This document shows positions 23,838 to 29,913 of a stretch of 31,712 bases of DNA, piece after piece (positions within the stretch are counted from its first letter, which is position 1; every line of letters begins with the position of its first letter). A program made the translations under genes and the position numbers. Source of the stretch: a bacterium (GTDB lineage: Bacteria; JAJVIF01; JAGGVT01); contig JAGGVT010000160.1 in NCBI GenBank assembly GCA_021157815.1, positions 1-31,712 on the forward strand, read 5' to 3'. Under the pieces are notes generated by a model. The model did no database searches, was not told where the DNA came from, and worked only from the letters and a program-made list of their open reading frames with translations.

Positions 23838-24956
23838 ATGCAAAATATTCTGAAAGATCAATCAGGCTTTACACTAATTGAGTTCCTTGTGATGATTACT
23901 CTTTTTGGAATCATGGTCTCCGCAGGTTGTATGGGAGCCATTAAAGCAAGAACGAATTCCAGAGAGGACGAAGTTAAATCGAATATACACGCTATTCAGG
24001 TTGCGCTTGAACGCTACGCTGTAGATTCAGGTGGAATCTATCCGCTAATTCTTTATGGCGGAGACCACACCGATTCATTCACCACCCGATCTTCTCCTGA
24101 CTTTCAGGATTCAACAGGAAAGATGCAATCCGGTATCAGCGAATACAATGGAGATATAGATGTTCTGTTGGAATACGGTTACCTTGCTGAATATCCTGTA
24201 AATCCATTTCGAAGAAAGTATGATGTGAAGAAATACGGTCACGTACTTACTCAACCATCACAGTATAATCTTCCACAGCTTAATTATCGTGTTAACATTT
24301 GGGCAAATCATCCTGATCCTGTCCACGGACATTCAGACAGGGCGCAGCAGTTGGTTGAACGACAGGTTGGCGGTAAAAAAGCCAATCTCATGTGGGATGT
24401 TTCAGAGGGACAAAGGCATGCTCCTTTTCCGATAGTGGTTGTTCCTGATCCGTCTCCTGATGCACCTGGCAATTATTATGATTACGTAAATCCCAGAATA
24501 GGCTTCAATATTACTGATGTAGCTCAACATGAGACCGACTATCTATTCTTTCTTCTTCCGGGTAACTTCTACTACTATGCAACCTTCAACAGTCCCGGAG
24601 GATACAGCGCGTTTATTAACGGAGACCTGAATCGACCCTTCAAAACTGATGTCATCGGATACAATCTGGCTGGTTATGGTTCCATTGAGAACCTGGGAAA
24701 AGGTGTTATTGATGTTTATAACATTATGGGTGATTATACCGATCGTTCACTATTTACAGTCAATAACCCAGATCAGGATTTTGCCGGTTTGTCGCCAGAG
24801 GAAGTTAGCAACAAGATTTATGTAGGACCTGATGGCCGAAATGATGGTGTTGTCATCGTTGTTCAATCAGGATTTGATATAAAACCGAAGCCTAAGGTTG
24901 ATTTAAAACCTGACGAGATACTGATGCTTGGTTCAGATAAAAGCAAGGATTTGTAA
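23838..24956 (+). CDS. Large prepilin-like protein (type IV pilin / pseudopilin N-terminus)
   Basis: GGAGG lies seven bases before the ATG. The N-terminus MQNILKDQSG followed by FTLIEFLVMITLFGIMV is a class III prepilin signal: cleavage is expected after Gly10, with Phe as the first mature residue and Glu at mature position 5. The next part, IHAIQVALERYAVDSGGIYP (residues about 54-73), is like the helix of GspG-type pseudopilins. The 372-residue total is far longer than usual (about 130-180). The C-terminal 280 residues are rich in Tyr, Asn and Asp and are not recognised. No other pilus or type II secretion gene is nearby, so assembly machinery must lie elsewhere. Confidence 0.85.
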   Translation: MQNILKDQSGFTLIEFLVMITLFGIMVSAGCMGAIKARTNSREDEVKSNIHAIQVALERYAVDSGGIYPLILYGGDHTDSFTTRSSPDFQDSTGKMQSGISEYNGDIDVLLEYGYLAEYPVNPFRRKYDVKKYGHVLTQPSQYNLPQLNYRVNIWANHPDPVHGHSDRAQQLVERQVGGKKANLMWDVSEGQRHAPFPIVVVPDPSPDAPGNYYDYVNPRIGFNITDVAQHETDYLFFLLPGNFYYYATFNSPGGYSAFINGDLNRPFKTDVIGYNLAGYGSIENLGKGVIDVYNIMGDYTDRSLFTVNNPDQDFAGLSPEEVSNKIYVGPDGRNDGVVIVVQSGFDIKPKPKVDLKPDEILMLGSDKSKDL

Positions 24957-24989
24957 CGGCGGTTATCTGATAAATCGCTTCCTTTTGCC

Positions 24990-26735
24990 TCACTTCACCT
25001 TTCGCTTCTTTAACAAGCGTTCATCGGGCGAGTCAGCGAGGATGTTCTTCTCTTTCTTATATGTAACAAAACCCTTGTCGCCGCCTTTGGGTTTGTTGAC
25101 ATATTTCAACTGCGTGTAATCGACCGGGACTTTGGTCGCGCCTTTTACTTTCGAGTGATAAACAGCCAGCTGCGCGGCGAATACAAGCGTATCGAACTCT
25201 ATCGCCTCCCCGCGGCGTGGAATAAGGACATGGCTTCCGGGGATGTTTTTTACATGAAGCCAGTAATCATCCGCCCGTCCCCATTTGCATAAAACCTCGT
25301 TGGCGCGGTCGTTGCCGCCGACATAAATATCGTGCCCCTCGACTGATTTATAATGATGAATATTCTCGCCCCTTAGTTTTTTCGGCAGCTCGACAGATAT
25401 CTCCTCCGGCTGTTTCGATTTAACATACCTCCGAACTTTCCCGCCTTTAATTTCAGCCAGCGCTTTTTGGAACTCAGCGTCGTCAGCGTGCAGGATTTCA
25501 TCCGGCGGATTCAGCAGCGAGTCAAAATCCGCGAGTTTATTCTCAGTCTCCTCAAGGCGCGATGTTATTTCCTTCATACCTCGTGACATTCGGGACGCCC
25601 GCCGGTGATATTCCCTTGCGCTCGACACCGCATCCTTTCCCAGCAGAAGTTTCAGTTTTATCCTGTCGCCTGATTCAGGATTGATTATGTCATCGACTTC
25701 AATCGCGCGCGCGCCATCCTTGAATTCATGCAGGAAAGCGTAAATCAAATCGCCCTGTTTACGGTATTCATCGGACTTACGCGCTTTCGATTTGTCCTTC
25801 TCAAGATTTGAAACAAGTTTTTTCAACGATTTAATTCTCGCCTCGACAACCTTCCGCCACTGGTTTTCCCGACGTTTTATTCTCTCCTGCTGCGTGGAAT
25901 CATCATAGAATCGCCCAAGCGCGCGATTAACGGGGAAATCATCCGATTTTTTAATCTCTAAAATCCTGCTGAAAGGCGGAAACAGGTTGTTTGATTCAAA
26001 GCGGTCAATCGCCGCTGTCAGCGCATGATGCAGATTCTCTATCTGTTCATCAGAGAGATTATCAAGTTTCAATTTTCTGTCCAGGTTCGCATTTTCAGCG
26101 ATAAATTCAACAAATCCGGGAGTAACGCTAGAAAAGACAGACAGAAGCAATCGTCCCCATTCCTGGCCGCTGTCAGAATTTTCAATGAATTTGATAAAAT
26201 CAGCGAGTGGATATTTTGTCAGCGGGATTCGCTCAGCCGTTGATGGCAGCGTGTATTTATGCCCCGCCCTGAATGTACGCCCCTCTTTATCCCGCGATGA
26301 CTGCATCCTGTCCGATACGATAATAACGCCCTCTTCATCGGTCAGGATAAGATTCGAATGGCGTCCCATCAATTCAGCGACCAACCTGCATCGCTTTATT
26401 TCACCCGAGAATTCCTTTCGCGTGGTGTGAATCTCGATAATCCTTTCGCCATCATGCAGGATAAAATCCTCGATAATCGCACCATCGATATGATGCCGCA
26501 GCGTCCGGTGGAAATGCTCATCCCTGCCTTCACTTCGAGATGGGATTTTTCCCACCAGATGCATACGTGAATTATCAGCCTCTGCGGATAACAAAAGCGC
26601 AAGCAGGTTGTCATTTCTCAGTATTAACGCGACAGATCGTTTTCCCCGCGAGATAATATCCTGAATCCGCGTATCCATCACATGCGGATAAAGCTCATCG
26701 AAAGCGAGTTTTATGGTGATATAATCGAGTTGCAT
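24990..26735 (-). CDS. rqcH: NFACT-family ribosome quality control factor RqcH
   Basis: RqcH binds stalled 50S subunits and adds alanine tails that mark unfinished peptides for destruction. The 581-residue protein has the NFACT-N domain at the N-terminus, with LMGRHSNLILTDEEG at about 128-142 and HDGERIIEIHTT before it. A coiled-coil middle follows (about 285-410). The NFACT-R domain covers about 460-575, with DIYVGGNDRANEVLCKWG and DYWLHVKNIPGSHVLI. Length and domain order match bacterial RqcH/FbpA. It converges on the prepilin gene with a 33-base gap. No Shine-Dalgarno is seen; a TATAGT box ends eight bases before the ATG. Confidence 0.93.
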   Translation of the reverse strand: MQLDYITIKLAFDELYPHVMDTRIQDIISRGKRSVALILRNDNLLALLLSAEADNSRMHLVGKIPSRSEGRDEHFHRTLRHHIDGAIIEDFILHDGERIIEIHTTRKEFSGEIKRCRLVAELMGRHSNLILTDEEGVIIVSDRMQSSRDKEGRTFRAGHKYTLPSTAERIPLTKYPLADFIKFIENSDSGQEWGRLLLSVFSSVTPGFVEFIAENANLDRKLKLDNLSDEQIENLHHALTAAIDRFESNNLFPPFSRILEIKKSDDFPVNRALGRFYDDSTQQERIKRRENQWRKVVEARIKSLKKLVSNLEKDKSKARKSDEYRKQGDLIYAFLHEFKDGARAIEVDDIINPESGDRIKLKLLLGKDAVSSAREYHRRASRMSRGMKEITSRLEETENKLADFDSLLNPPDEILHADDAEFQKALAEIKGGKVRRYVKSKQPEEISVELPKKLRGENIHHYKSVEGHDIYVGGNDRANEVLCKWGRADDYWLHVKNIPGSHVLIPRRGEAIEFDTLVFAAQLAVYHSKVKGATKVPVDYTQLKYVNKPKGGDKGFVTYKKEKNILADSPDERLLKKRKVK

Positions 26736-26743
26736 TGTTGTTA

Positions 26744-26772
26744 ACTATAAAGCAGACTGCGGATAATTTACA
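26744..26772 (-). promoter_or_regulatory. rqcH promoter, leaderless arrangement
   Basis: On the minus strand TGTAAA (26767-26772), a 17-base spacer and TATAGT (26744-26749) end eight bases before the rqcH ATG. The predicted transcript would begin at or near the start codon. Confidence 0.5.
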
Positions 26773-26839
26773 GTGTTAAATTTATTATGCATCAAATAAC
26801 ACCATGCTTAAGCGTAGTGTTACAGAAAAGGAAAAACAG

Positions 26840-27244
26840 ATGCGACCCCAGACACCGGCTTTAACAGTGGATGCCGTAATCAATCACACGGATGGCGGAA
26901 TCATTCTTATCAAACGCGGACATGAGCCGTTCAAGGACTGCTGGGCGTTGCCGGGCGGATTTGTGGATATCGGCGAGACTGTCGAGGATGCCTGCATTCG
27001 TGAAGCTAAAGAGGAAACCGGGCTGGATATACGAATCGACAAACTACTCGGAGTCTATTCCGACCCCACACGAGATCCTCGCGGACACACTGTCAGCGTT
27101 GTGTTTTTGTGTACGACAGTGTCAGGTGAACCGGTCGGCGGCGATGATGCCAGCCTTGCGCAGTCTTTTAATCGTGAGGAAATGGGAAAAATCGATCTGG
27201 CGTTTGACCATAAGGAAATTATGTCAGATGCGGGCATGCATTGA
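26840..27244 (+). CDS. Nudix hydrolase (ADP-ribose pyrophosphatase-like)
   Basis: Nudix enzymes cleave nucleoside diphosphates linked to another group. The frame opens at 26804, but AAGGA lies seven bases before the ATG at 26840, giving 134 residues, a normal size. The Nudix box is complete from Gly40 to Leu62: GGFVDIGET then REAKEETGL, with the metal-binding REXXEE. WALPGGFV just before it is typical of small Nudix proteins acting on ADP-ribose or oxidised nucleotides; the substrate is not certain. It is divergent from rqcH, with about 100 bases between their starts. Confidence 0.9.
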   Translation: MRPQTPALTVDAVINHTDGGIILIKRGHEPFKDCWALPGGFVDIGETVEDACIREAKEETGLDIRIDKLLGVYSDPTRDPRGHTVSVVFLCTTVSGEPVGGDDASLAQSFNREEMGKIDLAFDHKEIMSDAGMH

Positions 27245-27902
27245 GCATGTCGGGAAAGGTTATTTTTATATCTCGTCCCCCCCTTAATCCCCCCGCGAGC
27301 GGGGAGAGATTTTATTCCATTTGCTTACACAATATATTCGGTCTATATACTTGTGAAGGGAAGAGACAACATTCTCCCTCCCCGCTCGCGGGGAGGGCTG
27401 GGGTGGGGGCATCATGTTGTTTAAGCATCAAAATGCGCGAAGACCGGTTGAAAAAAAACCGGCCTTCACTGGTGGGTGGAGATTTACTTAAATGACCTAC
27501 TCTATGTCCCTGGAACGCCCTGGATTAATATGGCAGAAGGGATCCCACCTCTGTGAGGTGAATCCCACTATTATCCCTCCTGCCAATCGTTTTTTACCTC
27601 CCCTTTGGCAGGCAAATCCTTTTTGTAATATGCCCCTTCGCCAGAGTCCAGAAATATTGAACCCGATGACCTTTTGACGGTAAGGAGTGTTGTTCCCTCA
27701 ACAACTTTTTCCTCTAACTCAAATTGAAATCCAGAAGAAAATAAAAAAACAGCAAAAGTCAACCACATCTATCTTCTGGTTTTCTCTTGCTATAGGAGTT
27801 TTTTTCAGATGTTAGTCAATTCCTAAATCTTTATAACAATTCACATTATACCTTTAAATCCAAAAAACCGCAATGATACCAATTGGAAATTGTTTTTATA
27901 TT
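27245..27902. other. Intergenic region of 658 bases with hairpins
   Basis: The gap holds the G/C-rich element at 27276-27410 and a hairpin at 27439-27467 (GAAG and CCGGTT arms with an A-rich loop). A further hairpin near 27540-27568 pairs GGGAT/CACCTC with GAGGTG/ATCCC. Another pair, CCTGCCAA/TTGGCAGG, is near 27580-27613. Two short open frames here lack ribosome binding sites and do not look coding. The AT-rich right part (27720-27900) shows nothing recognisable. Confidence 0.55.
27276..27410. repeat. Inverted-repeat element with CCCCGCGAGCGGGG arms
   Basis: The left part (CCCCCCTTAATCCCCCCGCG then AGCGGGGAGAG) and the right part (CTCCCTCCCCGCTCGCGGGG then AGGGCTGGGGTGGGGG) are imperfect inverse copies about 135 bp apart. 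The core CCCCGCGAGCGGGG of each is close to palindromic. This resembles a short repeat seen in many bacteria. Confidence 0.8.
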
Positions 27903-28661
27903 TCATCGTATCAAATGCAGAATTTTATCAGAGATTTTTTCCGCTTCATCGCCGCCTTTGATATCAACCACGCCCAGCGCGCTGACTTTCATGCCAAGAT
28001 ATCCGGCGATAAGCGATTCAGGAACAATTGCCCGTCCAAATGTCCCCGCTCCCGCCTGCATTGCTTTCGATAGGATATCCTCTGATGTGGATTCACTTGT
28101 TGCCAGATGCACTACTGACGGATAATCACCCAGTTTTTCGGAAATGTAAAGCGATTTGGCATCCAGGAAAAACTCCTCCGGTTCATTAGGCATCATCCAG
28201 TAATCCAGAGGATTTATGCCTGTCATGTCGATATGGTCATCGATTCGCACGATTGCGCTGTTAATTTCACCAAGTGCGCTTACACCGTCGATAATCATCA
28301 CCGACTCAATCTTAAGCCATTTGAAAACATGAAGAGCGAACGACATCTTCTCAAAGACATTATCCGGCTCATCAGAATCGCAAGAATAACAAACGGATGG
28401 TGGATTTTCTCCGCAATCAATTAGCGAAAATCCCATTGATTCATTTTCACTGCCAATTTCCAGAGTATGCTTTCTGGATGTTATAAGCGCTTTCAGCTCA
28501 TCCGTCAGGGATGGCCCAAGCAGGATTGATGATTTGAATTCGCCCACATCGGAACCAATCAAAACCTGACGAGCTGTATTGATTGGTATTTCAGGTGGAT
28601 ATTGTGATGGCAGTTTAATCGGCAATCTTAACGCCTTTGGGATTATTTTAAAACGTCGCAT
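27903..28661 (-). CDS. Degenerate purine nucleoside phosphorylase-like protein
   Basis: The 252-residue protein keeps the frame of trimeric purine nucleoside phosphorylase: LIGSDVGEF at 34-42 for the ILGSGLG loop, DHIDMTGINPL at 142-152 for DHINxTGxNPL, and VPESLIAGYLGMKVSALG at 213-230 for VPEVIxARxxGxRVxGxS. The working residues are replaced. The GRxHxYEG segment is missing, TNAAGG is IDGVSALG (124-131), GPxFET is ATSEST (187-192), MST before VPE is RAI, and the base-binding Asn of ITN is Ile in VDIK (232-235). It is probably not an active phosphorylase and may bind a nucleoside or act as a partner. No Shine-Dalgarno is seen; TATAAT ends nine bases before the ATG. Confidence 0.8.
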   Translation of the reverse strand: MRRFKIIPKALRLPIKLPSQYPPEIPINTARQVLIGSDVGEFKSSILLGPSLTDELKALITSRKHTLEIGSENESMGFSLIDCGENPPSVCYSCDSDEPDNVFEKMSFALHVFKWLKIESVMIIDGVSALGEINSAIVRIDDHIDMTGINPLDYWMMPNEPEEFFLDAKSLYISEKLGDYPSVVHLATSESTSEDILSKAMQAGAGTFGRAIVPESLIAGYLGMKVSALGVVDIKGGDEAEKISDKILHLIR

Positions 28662-28670
28662 ACTTACCGT

Positions 28671-28698
28671 ATTATATCAGCATTTTCGATAAGTTCAA
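28671..28698 (-). promoter_or_regulatory. Promoter of the PNP-like gene, leaderless arrangement
   Basis: On the minus strand TTGAAC (28693-28698), a 16-base spacer and a perfect TATAAT (28671-28676) end nine bases before the ATG at 28661. Confidence 0.65.
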
Positions 28699-28747
28699 AA
28701 AGCGCGAATTGCAACCCGGCATCCCTTTGCCGAGGTAATGCATGAGT

Positions 28748-28884
28748 TGTAGCCCGGGAATCCATTTCCCGGGAAAATTGACTGCCGCAATGCAATATGG
28801 TATTCAATCAAGCATGGTTTATTAAAAATTCTTGTTTGTTTATCTATGTTCCGTTTTCCCCGGGAAATGGATTCCCGGGCTACA
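28748..28884. repeat. Inverted-repeat element, TGTAGCCCGGGAATCC type
   Basis: The 137-bp element has ends of about 30 bases that match in inverse orientation with only one inserted G: TGTAGCCCGGGAATCCATTT at the left and AAATGGATTCCCGGGCTACA at the right. Each arm is partly palindromic (CCCGGGAATCCATTTCCCGGG). Its right edge is two bases from the HAD gene stop. Confidence 0.9.
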
Positions 28885-28886
28885 TT

Positions 28887-29588
28887 CTATTGTTTTATAA
28901 AAGCGTTCAATAATGTATTCAGACTAAAATCCTCGCCAACGATAGCAAATCGCATGCCTGCGTTCATCGCGCCGACAGCGTCATATTCCTCCCTGTCGCC
29001 TATGTATAACGCCTCTGATGCCTGAACGCCCAAATCATCCAGCGCTTTTAGAAATATGCGCGGATCAGGTTTTCTTTTTCCTATTACACTCGATATAACC
29101 ACCGTTTCAAAATAATTCTCAATTCCGACCTTGCGCATCAACTGCCTGATTCTGCTTTCCGAATGTGTTGCGTTTGACACCAGTCCGATTTTGTAACCGT
29201 TATTTTTAAGAAAATCCAGCAATTCGATTGCGCCGTCAATGGCAATGGTGCTGTCATGTTCGAGTTCGAATATCAGATCATCAAACGGTTTCGCAAGCCG
29301 TTTTGCCGATTCATCCGTGAAACCCAGCTGTGAAAAGAAAGCCTGATTAAAATCGGTGATTTTCAATTTTCTGTCTTTGGAAAAAAATTCATCCTGCATC
29401 GTAATCCAGTACCGCTCGATAATCATGCGGAAATCGGAATATGAGATTCGAGGGTCGTCATCGGTGAGTAGATTTTGAAATTCCCTGTACGCATCCGGCG
29501 ATGGATTATTGATGTATTCAATCAATGTCCCGCCAAGGTCGAACAGCACCGCTTTTATGCCTGTTATATCGATTGCCGGTTTAATCAT
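28887..29588 (-). CDS. HAD-superfamily hydrolase
   Basis: The 233-residue protein has the haloacid dehalogenase motifs: FDLGGTL (Asp17 nucleophile), LVSNATHS (motif II), the lysine in GKRKPDP (motif III) and YIGDREEYDAVGAMNAG (motif IV). A helical cap lies between motifs I and II, about residues 30-100. The second Asp of DxD is Gly19, which removes the usual acid/base residue of phosphatases; such DLGGTL variants exist in the family. The substrate is unknown. No Shine-Dalgarno is seen; TATAAT ends eight bases before the ATG, which argues for leaderless translation. Confidence 0.87.
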   Translation of the reverse strand: MIKPAIDITGIKAVLFDLGGTLIEYINNPSPDAYREFQNLLTDDDPRISYSDFRMIIERYWITMQDEFFSKDRKLKITDFNQAFFSQLGFTDESAKRLAKPFDDLIFELEHDSTIAIDGAIELLDFLKNNGYKIGLVSNATHSESRIRQLMRKVGIENYFETVVISSVIGKRKPDPRIFLKALDDLGVQASEALYIGDREEYDAVGAMNAGMRFAIVGEDFSLNTLLNAFIKQ

Positions 29589-29596
29589 ACAGCAGG

Positions 29597-29602
29597 ATTA
29601 TA
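29597..29602 (-). promoter_or_regulatory. -10 box of the HAD gene, leaderless arrangement
   Basis: A perfect TATAAT on the minus strand ends eight bases before the ATG at 29588. The -35 at 17 bases (GTGAAT) is weak. Confidence 0.5.
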
Positions 29603-29638
29603 ACCAATGATCGGATAAAATTCACTACTCGTAATTAA

Positions 29639-29655
29639 TTTGTACCCGGTACAAA
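29639..29655. repeat. TTTGTACCCGGTACAAA palindrome, copy 1
   Basis: TTTGTACC-C-GGTACAAA has perfect 8-base arms and is flanked by AATTAA and TTAA. An identical copy lies 131 bases away at 29770-29786. It lies about 50 bases upstream of the HAD gene start. It may be an operator for the divergent HAD and lipoprotein genes, or one end of a small mobile element. Confidence 0.6.
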
Positions 29656-29769
29656 TTAAAAACAACCAAGTATGACTGATTATTGTTAATAAGACATAAT
29701 ACGTCAATCCCGCATCCAATGCGCAAAGCGAGGAGAATAATCGGAATCCGTTTAAGGCACGCAAATTAG

Positions 29770-29786
29770 TTTGTACCCGGTACAAA
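29770..29786. repeat. TTTGTACCCGGTACAAA palindrome, copy 2
   Basis: This is an exact second copy of the 17-base palindrome, also followed by TTAA. It lies 15 bases upstream of the -35 box of the lipoprotein promoter, a position where a bound regulator could act. Confidence 0.6.
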
Positions 29787-29801
29787 TTAAATGCTCCAAA
29801 A

Positions 29802-29830
29802 TTGTATCAATCTAATAATCCTGATATAAT
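29802..29830 (+). promoter_or_regulatory. Promoter of the C-terminal window lipoprotein
   Basis: TTGTAT at 29802-29807, a 17-base spacer and a perfect TATAAT at 29825-29830 precede the gene starting at 29914, giving a leader of about 75 bases that contains a GAGG ribosome binding site. Confidence 0.55.
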
Positions 29831-29913
29831 CTTAACTTGCTTTAGAAATAAATGTATCACCAATAATTTGGCAGTAATTTGACGATAATCAATAACCATA
29901 ATGAGGTGCGATA

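Noticed and set aside
27492-27768. Two short frames (61 codons plus strand, 65 codons minus strand) in the gap after the Nudix gene
   Set aside because: They overlap each other on opposite strands, have no ribosome binding site and contain hairpin repeats.
27903-28661. Call as an active purine nucleoside phosphorylase
   Set aside because: The fold segments match, but nearly all catalytic and binding residues are replaced, so I call it PNP-like only.
7243-29786. CRISPR array or clustered direct repeats
   Set aside because: The repeats are inverted pairs of different sequence scattered over the window, not regularly spaced direct repeats, and there are no cas genes.
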